From: Lumbricus rubellus
Taxonomy: Eukaryota > Annelida > Clitellata > Crassiclitellata > Lumbricidae
DNA: 64,000 bases
Reading direction: 5' to 3'
Assembly (NCBI GenBank): GCA_945859605.1
Contig: OX243817.1
Coordinates: 23,993,207 to 24,057,206, forward strand
Shown: positions 11,560 to 23,317 of the stretch, piece after piece
How positions within the stretch are numbered: position 1 is the first letter of the stretch
Layout: every line of letters starts with the position of its first letter
Notes under the pieces: model-generated
Databases searched by the model: none
What the model was told of the DNA's origin: nothing
Seen by the model: the letters and a program-made list of their open reading frames with translations, nothing else
Translations under genes and position numbers: made by a program

Positions 11560-11830
11560 CGATCATGAACTTCTTGTACCAAGGTCTCGGAATGACGGTG
11601 AAGAAGGATAACGTACACACAGTAAAAGAGATGCAAAAAGACGTTGGTAGAACACAGACTGAGAGCAGACTCACCGCTAAGAACGGTCATTGAAGAAAAA
11701 ATGAAGGGGAAGCGAACAAGAGGAGGACCACGACAGATTGTATGATGACAAAAATGTAATGGATATGGAAACCTCGAGGAAGGACCGAACGTCGAGAAGA
11801 ATGGCGACGTCGGACATTTTAACCTGTCTA
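11560..11830 (+). pseudogene. Non-LTR retrotransposon reverse transcriptase C-terminal scrap
   Basis: Plus-strand reading gives pieces like RTVIEEKMKGKRTRGGPRQ around 11680-11740. This resembles the basic 'GKR.RGRPR' tail of RTE/Jockey-type LINE reverse transcriptases. Frames are broken. It lies inside the hAT element and was presumably captured or inserted there. Confidence 0.45.
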
Positions 11831-12145
11831 TAATAGGCAGTAAACTAGAGTAGAAGATACAAAAAAACATAGGTTTAAGAAGTTAGGAGTTAACCATTGA
11901 AATTTCTTGAACTAGGAAGCCTATATGTCTCTCATTTCAAGAGGCAAGTGAGAATGACGGTACTGCGTAGCCGTTCTTCATTAAATCACTGTCGAAGGGT
12001 CATACTTTAAAAGTTAGAACTATAGTAATAATAAGTGTCTGCGATTTCAACTAATTCATAAATTGTTAGTTTGAGTTAATAAATCTGACTTGTGCGAAAA
12101 CATTGCAAAATTTCGTCGACAATGACATCGTATAGGCGTATTAAT

Positions 12146-12294
12146 CATAGGCGCAACCACCCTATGGGACCCACGGGACGCGTCCCCCCCAACTTTTGAG
12201 TGGTCCCCTCTCTTTATTATTATGGTCCCCCCCAACTTTTAGGACGTGATTCATTATGGTCCCCTCCAACTTTTAGGACGTGATTGCGCCTATG
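12146..12294. mobile_element. hAT-type MITE nested in larger hAT element
   Basis: 149 bp with CATAGGCGCAA / TTGCGCCTATG inverted repeats and a perfect 8-bp TSD GTATTAAT at 12138-12145 and 12295-12302. The interior has two copies of a GGTCCCC..CCAACTTTTAGGAC motif. The shared CATAGGCG start groups it loosely with the elements at 2000 and 37811. Confidence 0.85.
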
Positions 12295-12411
12295 GTATTA
12301 ATGTTGTAGCAAAATCTGGTTAATTTTTTTATCATTTCCAAAAATGCGGGCCCCAAAACCTGCGGGCCCGGGTGCTGCAGCATCCTTAGCACCTACCTTA
12401 ATGCGGGCCTG

Positions 12412-14826
12412 TGTAAATGTGTGTGTCTGCCTGAATGTATGTGGACCTATCTGTCTCTGTTACGTGTTCATACATTTTGATTGCGCTACTGCAGTTCGGT
12501 TGATACACGCAGCCTGTGACGCAGGCCCTAATAATAGGCTAATAATAATAATTTATGCCAAATGGCCCATAATTTTATTTCGAACGAGGCCGCAATACTT
12601 AGGCTATGCAGTCGGACAGAGAAAATATAGATGTCAGTTTTCTAAGTGGAAGTGCTCCCTCTTGTAGCCTACCTATGTGCGGGCGCTCATGACACGAGCA
12701 TTTCTATGACGACTATAGGTCTAACCTACATAAGATGGATGTCAGTTGTAAATTTGCTAATATTAAAAAATCATGAAATTCTGTGCAGCTTCGTATGATC
12801 CCAGCCAACTGTGTAGCCAACTGTCTTTCTGCACTAGGTGCAATTTGCTTGTTCAAAACCAGCGCCTGCGCGATGACATTTAACGCAACTGTATATAGTT
12901 ATATACAATCCAATATGGCTGCCGGTCTTTTTTACGCGTTCGTTGATTTCATTTCGTCCCTGGAGGCAGCAGAACGGAATTTCTCCGACGTCGCCGTCGT
13001 TCATTTTCCCATTTCCATCGTCGCTTCCTTAAACAGCTGGAGAAACCGCCGCACCGAGCCCTCTCCACGCGCCTCCTTCATCCATCCATCAACTCTGCGC
13101 CTTGGAAATGTTTTCCCTACGCTTGCCCACCCCCTCTCTGCCCGGCTCCGTCCGGTGGCATTGCCGACGGTTGCCGTTTAACCACTGTGGGCAATTTGTT
13201 TGCTGTCGATTGCCCCTCCTCCTCCTCCGTGTATGTATTGCCACACAGTTCATTTGGCTGCGTTCGTTCGGTGGCACGCTGATCTTTAGAAGAGAGATTG
13301 CAACGAAAACAACTGAATGTGTGGCAGAAAACGCGTCCAGTGAACCATGTTCAGTCACTTTCTTCTTGGTCTCTTCTCTTCCGTCAGGCGTACGTCATCG
13401 ATGAAGCCTCAACATGTCGTCCATTACTTCTGGCCATGATATGGGCAGAAACTGTAGGGTTGCTTTTTTATGGCCCACCCTGTATATACATACAATCACA
13501 CAGAAATACATGCATACAGTTTAATTTTTTAAGTCACCTGCTAGCAGCAGTGCTGGAGCCACTCTCGGCTGACTTCTCGACTTATAGGCTAATCGACTTC
13601 GGTAATTCTGTACAACAAGTATTTGCCTAATAATGAATCGCATTTTGAAACCTAATTTGCTGACAGAGCGATCGATGACTGTAAGATGCTAATACGAATT
13701 CATGATATAGGCCTAGGCCTAAGGTAACTGACGATCCATGCTATAGACTAGTATGTCAACAAGGAAATAGCCTACATGTAAAACACTGCAAACACATGGT
13801 CTTAGGCTACGCTCAAATACTCGCTCAAACTGCATTCAGTCCATTCCCTGTGGGTTTTTTCATCAACCCAATGGTTCCCGGCCTTTTTCAGAGCAAAAGT
13901 CATTCAGCCAACGGCGTCTCGCCTTAATTTAATTTGTGTTTTTGCTGGGTGCTCCTTTATCTTAATTACGCTCGGGCAACGTTCTTTTTATTCAACGATC
14001 TGTGGCACCTATTTCTACACTACATGACATTGTATACTGAGGATGAATAGTACATGAACTGGGCGTTCTGGCTTCAAGCTAAAAATAGGGACCTGTCGTA
14101 TAATTTTGCTCAACCACGTGACGACGCGTGCATAATTTATCGGTCTTCATTTGGACAGGAATTTAATCATGGAGCAGTTCGTTAATAATTATTGACATCC
14201 GTGATGTTTAATTTGACGTGGATGTTGTCGCATGCTTTGACGTCTTTAAAAGACACGCTCGTGAATAAGCTGGGTCCCTACGATTGGCTTTCGAGTGGCG
14301 TTCTAGAAATTTGTAGATTTCGATTACAATTTGCTTATTATATTCATCTGACTGATGCTCATGTGCAGAGCACATCTCATAGTTCATGGGGCGTTACATA
14401 AATTCATTTGTTTATATCGAGAAATGCTGTTTGAGAATTGAAGAGAATAGACCTAACTGGGAGGAGGTCAGACGCTGATTTTATGTGGAGTTTGTTGTGC
14501 AATGAAGACTTCGCTGTATAGTGTCCTAAGAAAAGCTAGGGTGTTTGAACCCCAAAACCCAGGGCAATTCTCATCCTGAATACATGTTTTTGCTCTTGTT
14601 GCAGTTACAATTATTATTTTTATAAGTTTTAGTCACCGCAATGTTTGCATGGTCATAGACCCAATTGAAATAGGCCTATTCGCATAATATTAGAATCTGA
14701 CTTCTGGAATAATAAATATATTATCTCGCTGTACGGCTGATTCCTTTTATGACTGCTTCTCTGTTTGGCCGAACAAGATCCGCTTTCTGTTGCTTTTGCT
14801 TGTATCTCCACTATATAGGCAGAATC
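12412..14826. other. Unassigned region with one solo mariner-like terminus
   Basis: Around 13470-13488 the phrase TATGGCCCACCCTGTATA matches the right terminus of local mariner-like elements, but I found no matching left end. Several ~100-codon frames at 12780-13630 have no recognisable domain. At 14235-14310 a segment (CGTGAATAAGCTGGG...) recurs at 34660-34730, so it is a dispersed repeat. I support no gene here. Confidence 0.45.
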
Positions 14827-15005
14827 TTGTCTTCTCGGTGGTAGGCCCTCGACCTGGAATGGCCTCCCTTCCTAGAACTCCTACTCAGGCATTTCTATTT
14901 TATCGTATTTATTTGGCCACGCTGGGGTTGGAAGCGCTTCTGAGTAGTCGGATTGTAGTCCCCTTATAGTGCGCTATACAAATTCCTGTTATGAAAATTG
15001 AATGA
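14827..15005 (+). repeat. LINE 3' end with tail shared by local SINE
   Basis: A TWNGLP-like motif (14838 on), characteristic of the C-terminus of many LINE ORF2 proteins, is followed by a tail with GGAAGCGCTTCTGAGTAG and GTGCGCTATACAAAT and then GAATGAATGAA. The same tail ends the tRNA-derived SINEs at 36000, 37190, 46600 and 22600, suggesting an L2/CR1-like LINE that mobilises them. Confidence 0.6.
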
Positions 15006-15275
15006 ATGAACGGCTGTTTCCTAGTATGACTGTTCCCTATGTGGCTAGTGCTGTGTTTGGCTGGGTGTCTGTGTTCCTCTGTGTGGCTGGCTCGTCTGCA
15101 ACAGACTGCATTGAACGGCAAACGCTGAAATGCATCAACAAATTTCAGGTGCAAATGATCCGAGTGACACGTCTCGCAATTTTTCCGCTTAGGCTATACG
15201 TCTTAACGAGAGGGTTGCAAAAAGATTCCAGTTGTTGTGCCTATTGTTTTGAGTATATGATGCAACCTCATTACA

Positions 15276-15470
15276 AATGACCTTTTAGAGAAGGTAATTT
15301 GTAAAGAACGCTGCATCCTTAAAAATGACCTTTTAGAGAAGGACATTATTTTGTAAAGAAGGTTGCATCCTTAAAAATGACCTTTTAGAGAAGGACATTA
15401 TTTTGTAAAGAAGGTTGCAACCTTTAAAATGACCTTTTAGAGAAGGTCATTATTTTGTAAAGAAGGTCGT
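15276..15470. repeat. ~52-bp tandem repeat, four units
   Basis: AATGACCTTTTAGAGAAGG recurs at 15276, 15324, 15376 and 15428. Spacings are 48, 52 and 52 bp, with TTTGTAAAGAAGGTTGCA between. Confidence 0.9.
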
Positions 15471-15617
15471 ATACTGCTGAAGTGCAGAGGGTAATTTTGC
15501 GACAATACAATCTTACGGTACCACGCAGGAAAGTCCCCCCACTTAAGATTACGGTAATTATAATTGATGATAGTAATAATACACGCCTTTGCTGTTGCTG
15601 ACTTGCTGAGGGTGCTC

Positions 15618-15688
15618 AATGTCGTCGTCGTCGTCATCATCATCATCGTCGTCGTCATCATCATCATCGTCGTCGTCGTCGTCGTCTC
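15618..15688. repeat. (CGT/CAT)n trinucleotide array
   Basis: GTCGTC/ATCATC triplets. The antisense poly-Thr/Met frame is an artefact. Confidence 0.9.
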
Positions 15689-16321
15689 CTAAGACCGTGT
15701 CTTTTGGAAAGACCGAGTACTTTCGTTGAAGTATCCTTCAGTACACACGCTGTAACAATCCATCAATGAGAAGAACCTCTTCTTGTAATCGTGCATGCGA
15801 CAGCGATCTGTTGAATTCACACGACTAATCCGCTTGTGAATAATAACCTGAGAGCAGCGACACCAAGTGGCGTGGATTAGAGAGCGCATGCGCGTGTAAG
15901 CATCAATTTCCTGTTCTTTGTCTGCAGTCCTTGACCCAAAAATTATAGACATGTAATGTAATTAGTAATGTCTTCAGCGCTGCTCACTTGTGTTATGGCC
16001 ATTCATGACTGCAGTAGCTTAAACTCCCCTATAGCACTCCCAATGTGCGAACCACGAGAGAAAAAAACAGATCTTGGAGGAAAGAGAAAGATGCAGATAG
16101 CGATCCGGAAAGATGGTCTTGCGTTGCATAAGTAAGTAAGTATATACTTTAATGAACCGCCTTCAAACGCAATGCATGCGGTCAGTTAAAGCCAAACGAG
16201 TGAAGGAGAGTGAATGCGAAATGAAATGTTAAGCAAAAGTGACTTATAGGGTTTGCATTGAGCTCAGATGTAAAATCTTCCAGGCGGATATCATTATCAT
16301 TGTTGGGGAATGGCTGAAAAT

Positions 16322-16478
16322 GGAGCATCATTTTCGGAGCAGAGAACTTCTCATCAAGTATCATTTTCGGAGCAGAGAACTTCCCATCAAGCTTTTTGGG
16401 AGCAGAGAACTTCCCATCAAGCAACATTTTTGGGAGCAGAGAACTTCCCCCGAAATCAAATCCTGGCTACGGCCTTGC
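16322..16478. repeat. ~31-bp tandem repeat ending in a hAT-like terminus
   Basis: Four units of GGAGCAGAGAACTTCCCATC with variable spacers, then AATCCTGGCTACGGCCTTG. That last phrase nearly equals the right terminus of the hAT element at 32922-33320 (CCTGGCTACGACCTTG). The left end of this copy was not found, so this is a solo or decayed hAT end. Confidence 0.6.
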
Positions 16479-16609
16479 CACCAAACAATGGTTATAGGAT
16501 TTGCTCTACTCTCTCTTCCCCTAAAATATACAAATGCAGTTGATACAATAATATATTATATCGCATATTATACTGCAGAAGTCTCGAGGAATTTCCAAGA
16601 GTCTGAAGT

Positions 16610-17091
16610 GGTGTCCGGACAATTCGGCACCGGACAATTCGGACCGGACAATTCGGACCGGACAATTCGGACCGGACAATTCGGAACCGGACAATTCGGA
16701 GTGCATGTAAAAATATTGCTCTTACGGCTATGAAACTTTTGTTTATCAATGGTATGAAATAAAATTATATGGCACCAAGCAAATATTGTCTGATCTTCTA
16801 AAATTTAAACAATAACATAAATAAGACACTGAAATTAGTAGCTAAATGCAATAAATTATCAACTTATAGGCATCTCAATTAGATCAATGGAAGTTTCATA
16901 CCTATAGGCCCATGGGATTTTTTATGCCCGATATATAGTGAGGTGTCAGATTAATATTAGTTTCGACAGTATACATTTTGGGCGATGAAAATGTCCCATC
17001 ACGAATTTGGGCTGCAAAGAATTGTTTGGTCCGAATTGTCCGGTCCGAATTGTCCGGTCCGAATTGTCCGGCGCCGAATTGTCCGGGAACC
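16610..17091. mobile_element. Foldback/MULE-like element with tandem repeats in its inverted ends
   Basis: Left arm starts GGTGTCCGGACAATTCGG and the reverse of the right arm starts GGTTCCCGGACAATTCGG. Each arm is a tandem array of the 14-mer GGACAATTCGGACC (5-6 copies left, 4 right). A perfect 9-bp direct repeat, GTCTGAAGT, flanks it at 16601-16609 and 17092-17100. Nine-bp TSDs are typical of Mutator-like elements, and repeated arms are typical of foldback elements. The ~320-bp middle has no ORF of note. The element at 25601-26186 has the same terminal pattern. Confidence 0.85.
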
Positions 17092-17762
17092 GTCTGAAGT
17101 ATAGTTAAAGTGCGGGTAATTCGTAAATAAACCATAGACGACAACAAAGGAGATATTCGCCGACAGAAGAGCGAAGAGTGCAAGAGAATCTGCTGAAAGG
17201 CAATAAAACTGGCGACATAACAGTCGAGGAAAAGTCCTGTAAAACCTAGTGGAGTGGCCTGCCGTACGATAGCTCACCACTCTGTCAATTATTTACTCGT
17301 CTTGATTAGTGGCAGCGACACACAAAGAAATAGAAGGACAGGAAAGAGGACAGAGACAGAGACTTGGACATACAGTATGGATAGAGACATGTAAAAAATA
17401 TCAGACTAGCGGCAGATTAGACACGGCACAAACGTGCAGCGTAGGGACAAGAATGTCAATATAACATTGCGATGTAGTTGACGACTATAGCAGTTGTGTA
17501 ATTTCAGTTTGTGTTATGCCGACAAATAATTATTACTGGACGGGGGACTGAATGAGATCTAGAATTCTAGATGAAGGACGACCTGCTGCTATGCGCTCGG
17601 TCCTGATCAGTTATATTATATTCCACTATAATTAATTACTGTCGATGCATGAGGTCCTCAAGTGCGTTCGTTTGCATACTATATAGGCTTAAACCTTCCT
17701 CGATACGAGGGTTGGTCGTTTGCATACTAGGCCTACAGGCCCTACACCGTGGTTAAAAAAGT

Positions 17763-18491
17763 ATCTTCATTGCTCTGAGAAGACGAACACTGGGATAGTG
17801 AGTGAGTGGCTGCCTCATGATGAGTGCCATGCACAGAAGTTCGAACCTTCGAGTTTCAATAATGTACGTTGACATGCGTTCAAATTCCTCCTTCTCCCAG
17901 TCTTTTTTGGACCCCCAAGAGGAATCTGACGAGGTTTTTTTCGTTTGTTGGAGATGCCCTGAGTGCTTTTTTGATGAGATTTGCGATTGAGGACTTCGTT
18001 TGCATACTACACCGTGGTTTTAAAAAACCCTAAGCGAAATTGTTTTGCATTAGGCTATGTCTCTAATACCTGATCGATGGCATATCAAGATAAAATTTTC
18101 CAAATATTTAGAGAAGTGGACCAAGAATATGATTCCAAAATTTCATGAGACAAAGTTGAACGGATAAAAATATATGAATATTAATTAAACTTCATATATA
18201 TTGATTAGCTTTTATTCATTAGAATTTCCCTGCCCACCCCACCAACCCCCAAAGTCCTCAATTGCAAACCTCATCCAAAAAAGCACTCTGGGCATCTCCA
18301 ACAAACGAACCTCATCAGATCTCCATTGGGGGTCCAAAGAAAGACTGTGTGGAAGTTAGGGGAGGGAGGAATTTGAGCGCACATCAACGTACGTTGTTAA
18401 AACTCGAAGATTCGAACCTCTGTGCTTGGCACTCATGAGGCGTGCACTCACTCACTATTCCCAGTGTTCGTCTTCTCAGAGCAACGAAGAT
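17763..18491. repeat. Long inverted repeat, ~235-bp arms
   Basis: The left arm (17763-17998) and right arm (18254-18491) are reverse complements with about 85% visible identity. Examples are AGAAGACGAACACTGGGA against TCCCAGTGTTCGTCTTCT, and AGCACTCTGGGCATCTCCAA against TTGGAGATGCCCTGAGTGCT. A ~255-bp AT-rich spacer separates them. It looks like a foldback/palindromic element or an inverted duplication; I could not fix a TSD. Confidence 0.8.
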
Positions 18492-18681
18492 GGTTGGCAG
18501 TGGGAGTGACGCTGTTTCAGTTTCTGCTTCCCGTCTCCTCTCAGGCTCTCACCAATCTTTCTGTCCACCCAGCGTCGTCAGAGGACGCTGCCATGACTGT
18601 GTTTGCATAAAGCCAACGCTGCAAAGCCACGGCGCCACCATCATCGTCATCGTCGTTGTATTAAATTCACGCACGCTGCTA

Positions 18682-20271
18682 TACACTGTGTCCCAATAAA
18701 TCGAGACCCCTTTTTATAATGTGAATAAAACAGGCAAATCTTAATCGATTTTCAAAATTTTTTTAATGTTTTTATCCTGAGATAATTATCTACAAATTGG
18801 TAATTTATGAACGACCCTCACTAAAAAATTACGTCATAATGACGTCATTAATTTACATATTGAAACCAGATGTCAACAAAAATCGTTAGAAAATGGCGTT
18901 CAGCCAAGAAGACAGAATTGTAATAAAATTCTTACGGATAAATAAACATTACGGCGCAAAAAAGTTTATTCGAAAATTTCCGGACAAGGGATGGACAGTG
19001 AGCGGTCTAAAACAGCTTATAAGAAAAATTGATTTGACCGGTTCGTCGGAGCGTCGCGTTGGTAGCGGTAGACCGAGAACTGTACGGATAGATCAAAATA
19101 TCGAACAAGTGCAAGAGCTCGCCTTAAGTCAAGAAGATAAACCGCAGTCGCATCTAACGTTGAGAGAAATCGCTCGAGAGATTGACATGTCAAAAAGTTC
19201 CGTGCACAGAATTGTCAAGAAAGACCTTCGCTTAAAATGTTTTAAGAAACGTCGAGCGACGGAATTAACAGAAGCCAACAAGCACGCACGGGTTGAGCGG
19301 TCAAAGCAACTGTTAGACCGGTATCCTGCTCACATGATAAATTTTATATGGTTCACGGACGAAAAGTTGTTTACCATCGCTACACCAAAGAACAGTCAAA
19401 ATGACCGTGTGTATGCGGCCGCCGGAACTCTGAAGAAAAACATCTCAGCTGTTCGTTTGCTTCGCAATCGCTCGACATTTAGCCGGTCAGTCATGGTTTC
19501 GGTTGGCGTCTCGGCTCTTGGTAAAACACAAATCCATTTCATAGAACCTGGAGTAAAAATAAATGGAGCGTATACTACCGGGATTGTTTGCTGTCGGAAA
19601 AGTTGTTGCCTGATATCCGGGAATGTTCGGAATATTACACGTTTCAGCAAGATGGCGCTCCGGCCCACCGAGCGCGTCAAACTGTTGAAATGCTGACAAG
19701 GGAGACTCCGGATTTCATACCCCCTGATCTTTGGCCACCAAACAGCCCGGACTTAAACCCGGTCGATTACAAGATTTGGGGAGTAATGCAAGAGAAAGTT
19801 TATAAGACAAAAATCAGAGACATTGAAGAACTTCGTGAACGAATCATTATAATGCGTGGGAAGAATTTGATCAATTCGTTATTGATGCTGCAATTGGCTA
19901 ATGGCGAACGCGCCTTGAAGCTTGTGTCGAAGCCGAAGGCGGACACTTTGAACACACCTTGTAGTATAATGTTAGTCAAATTTTAAATAAAATTAAACTG
20001 AGTTTATAATTGTGAAATAAAATTTAAGGTTATATAACGTAGATTTTTTTAAAGAAAACGTTGTGTTCGGTCGGTCTACTTAACATTTGAATTATCTTAT
20101 GTAAATGACGTAATTGTGACGTCAATATTCATGCCAGAAACTTCATATTTGAATCATTGTAAGATAATTATCTCAGGATAAAAACAGTTTTAAAATTTTG
20201 AAAATCGATTAAGATTTGCCTGTTTTATTCACATTATAAAAAGGGGTCTCGATTTATTGGGACACAGTGTA
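18682..20271 (+). mobile_element. Mariner-like element with ~110-bp inverted repeats
   Basis: Ends TACACTGTGTCCCAATAAAT and its reverse complement, with TA flanks at 18680-18681 and 20272-20273. Inverted repeat similarity runs about 110 bp inward, to ATCCTGAGATAATTATCT. The size (1,590 bp) fits a complete element around one transposase. It is the best preserved mariner-type copy in the window. Confidence 0.95.
18893..19964 (+). pseudogene. DD37D mariner/maT-like transposase, three disabling lesions
   Basis: The N-terminus shows two helix-turn-helix-like regions (residues ~10-45 and ~90-115, LREIAREIDMSKSSVHRI). The catalytic core reads WFTDEKLF, then QQDGAPAHRARQT and WPPNSPDLNPVDY; 37 residues separate the second and third aspartates. 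The family enzyme cuts and joins the transposon ends at TA sites. A one-base frame break lies near 19570 (after NGA), another near 19853 and an in-frame TAA near 19898, so the copy is inactive. The C-terminal RLEACVEAEGGHFEHT matches the fragment at 3848-3975. Confidence 0.9.
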
Positions 20272-21256
20272 TACCCGCGCTTCTTAGATCCACCGGTAAC
20301 GACTAAACTGCATTGAACGGAATAAGCTTATTGCATGGAACGACGCTAAGCCATTACCCTTTACTCTTTGCATGGATTACAGTGTACGCCTTATTACACG
20401 GATAACTATTCACTCTAGGCCTAATACAGCGAGACCCTAAATTCAGTCTCTTGAGTGAAAACTTTGGGGCGTAGTGCTGCTAACACATCGCACTCCCACG
20501 GTGTCCAAGTATGAGAACCACAGAAATATAACTGGAACTCTGGAAGACTTGGGAGTTCACCCATTATCCACTTGGAGTTGGGAATAAAACTGAAATTTAG
20601 GTTATACGGTAACTACGGGTCTTAACTCCTGCGAAAGACTGGGTTTGAACCGTTCAACACTTTCAGCATTTATTTTGACACCCTGCGCACTCTTCTTGGT
20701 GCAAATACTTCAAAATAGTACGAAACTCAGCGCACCACATGCGATTGTCGCATTTTGAAATTGCAACGCCAGACGTCGGACGGGAAGCACGGAGCGCCGT
20801 ACGTTGAGCATACAGATCAATGCGATTTATGCGCCGCAGCTATCGTCGCCAACCGTGGTCTGGCGCTATATAAATGGCCATTGCAGACTTCTCGAGAGAC
20901 GACGTCGCTCCTGCTTCACGTTCCTTCTGTCGAAAATAGACGTCAACAGAGACGAGCGTGTAATGAGAAAGACAACGAAACATCGCAGACGACAGATCAC
21001 GACTTATACAAGAAAACGACCAACAGCAGAATATTAAACAAACGAATAAACTTTCCAACATCCTCTCAATAATTAATAAGAAAATAAAAACAAATTATTG
21101 AAGATCAAAGGTGGGTTGTTGTGCTCGGCTGCAGCAACGCATGTCGCCTGTTGACACTGACAGAGTATTGGGTGCGTTTAATAAGAAAGGAAACACTCTG
21201 GAACTAAGAAGAGCCCACCACGGACACGGAATCGCTTCCAACTATGCACTCCCAAA
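20272..21256. other. Unassigned unique sequence
   Basis: Two overlapping ~80-105-codon frames at 20755-21072 show no recognisable domain and no good splice context. No element ends seen. Confidence 0.45.
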
Positions 21257-21539
21257 TGTACACACATACATACATACATACATACATACATACATGCATG
21301 CATACATACATACATACATACATACATACATACATGCGTGCGTGCGTGCGTGCGTACGTACATGCATACATGCATGCATGCATACACACATACATACATA
21401 CATACATACATACATACATGCATGCATGCATGCATACATACGTACATGCATACATGCATGCATGCATACATACATACATACATACATACATACATACATA
21501 CATACATACATACATACATACATACATACATACATACAT

Positions 21540-21570
<31 letters not shown>

Positions 21571-21830
21571 TACATACATACATACATACATACATACATA
21601 CATACATACATACATACATACATACATACATGCATACACACACACACACATACATACATACATACATACATACATACATACATACATACATACATACATA
21701 CATACATACATACATACATACATACATACATACATACATACATACATACATACATAAATACATACATACATACATACATACATACATACATACATACATA
21801 CATACATACATACATACATTCATTCATAAA
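21257..21830. repeat. (CATA)n microsatellite, ~570 bp
   Basis: Very long CATA array with short CACA and GCGTGCGT interruptions. It generates 130-240-codon open frames on both strands (HTYIHTYI, MYVCMYVC), which I reject as genes. Confidence 0.97.
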
Positions 21831-22061
21831 CAATGATCGTAATTACTTTCACAACATCGTGCTGTTTCTGTCGTAATTTCCTCTCGATTTGCTCGAGTCT
21901 CAATCCATGCGAAAAATGAGGGTGGCACAAAAAATCTCTGTCGACTGCCTGCATGGACAAACGGAAGTTGGTTCACTGTGGGATTATCGCGCATTGGCTG
22001 CTTTATTACTCGGTGATAAACGATAAGATAGGACTTCTTCTGTTATCGAATGTTTACATTA

Positions 22062-22063
22062 TA

Positions 22064-22138
<75 letters not shown>

Positions 22139-22214
22139 GAGACAGAGACAGAGAGACAGAGAGACAGAGAGACAGACAGAGAGACAGAGAGACAGAGAGA
22201 GACAGAGAGAGAGT
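22062..22214. repeat. (TA)n-(GA)n-(GACA)n compound microsatellite
   Basis: Short TA run followed by GAGA, GACA and GAGACA blocks. Confidence 0.95.
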
Positions 22215-22577
22215 GATGATACCGACGGCAATTACTATCATTCTGCTATCATTGTTATCAGTGCTTATCACATTGCTGTCCTCTTATCTCTTGTCCATCG
22301 CTGCAAGACGTATGTGCTTCTGCGCATGTCTTTCTCTCTCTTTCTCAGCCCGTGAGACCACTGCAGCCGTGAAATTTTTTCTCACACCCAAACGGACTGA
22401 TGAGAGTGTATGTTAATAAAAGCTGCGTTAGCCTATAATGGCGCTTTGGTTTATGACCGAATACATTTGTGGGCTATAGAACTGATGCTGTGTTTCTTGT
22501 AGTTCTCCTTATTTCTGTTCTCCCGATTGTGCTGCAGCTTCTGTATCTCGCCATTATTTTAAACTTTGCATATAAAA

Positions 22578-22804
22578 ATCTATTTTATTTATTTCTGGCA
22601 TTTGCCATAGCGCCCTTTCAAGCACGATACTCAGAGGCGCTCCCGACTACAGCGTGGACACAGCTTCAGAGTTTTACGCCGAAGCGCTGAGCAGTTGCAA
22701 GTGAAAGACTTGATCAAGGTCCCTACTCGGCGGCTTCAGGTTTAATTCGAACCTGGAACCCTGCGGCTCCAAGGCACCGACGCCACCACTACACCACCGC
22801 GCCC
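22578..22804 (-). mobile_element. tRNA-derived SINE, near full length
   Basis: On the minus strand it starts GGGGCGCGGTGGTGTAGTGG (A-box-like). It continues through an AGGTTCGAATTAAACC-type B box and a body with CTTCGGCGTAAAACTCTGAA, and ends with GGGAGCGCCTCTGAGTATCG...GGGCGCTATGGCAAATGC and an AT-rich tail. The same layout is seen at 35765-36110 and 46416-46650. Confidence 0.8.
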
Positions 22805-22839
22805 CACGTTTAGTCCGCAGGCTTCGCACATGAGTCTGC

Positions 22840-23205
22840 TCGTTTGTCCTTTCGTCATATTTCCGTCCGTCGTTCAATCCGCTCTTGAGTCTGTCCGTTT
22901 GTCCGTCAATTCGTCCTTTGGTCATTGGTCCGTCCGTCGTTTAGTCCGCACTTGAGTCTGTCCTTTTGTCCTCCAGTTCGTCCTTCAGTTCGTCTTTCAG
23001 CCTTCCAGGCATTGGTCCGTCCGTCCGTTGTTTAGTCCGCACTTGAATTCGTTCACCTGTCCTTCAGTTCGTCCTTAAGTGATTAGTCCGTCCGTCCGTT
23101 GTTTAGTCCGCACTTGAATTCGTTCACCTGTCCTTCAGTGATTAGTCCGTCCGTCCGTTGTTTAGTCCGCTTGCACTTGAGTCAGTCCGTCCGTCCGTTG
23201 GTCGG
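22840..23205. repeat. Degenerate ~60-75-bp tandem repeat
   Basis: GTCCGTCCGTTGTTTAGTCC recurs about five times (near 22926, 23018, 23087, 23148) with CACTTGAATTCGTTCACCTG and CCTTCAGTTCGTCCTT in between. Confidence 0.8.
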
Positions 23206-23317
23206 TGACTGATCATGTAGACATAATGTAGTTTAAGTGAAGCTAGACATCAATCGATCATCGTTAAGAAACCAATTATGATCCATGTACATTGTACACG
23301 TAATAATACGCGGAGGC

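Larger units (their letters stand above)
11086..12411. mobile_element. hAT-type transposon, 1.3 kb, non-autonomous
   Basis: The element begins CAGGCCCGCATTAAGG and ends CCTTAATGCGGGCCTG, a perfect 16-bp inverted repeat. A perfect 8-bp TSD, TGTAAATG, flanks it at 11078-11085 and 12412-12419. Second inner repeats GCGGGCCCGGGTGCTG occur near both ends. No hAT transposase (RW...hATC) is recognisable. It carries a LINE fragment (11560-11830) and a younger hAT MITE nested at 12146-12294. Confidence 0.9.

Noticed and set aside
21111..21876. Open frames of 140-240 codons on both strands
   Set aside because: They are translations of a CATA tetranucleotide array (HTYI and MYVC repeats), open on both strands because the repeat lacks stops.
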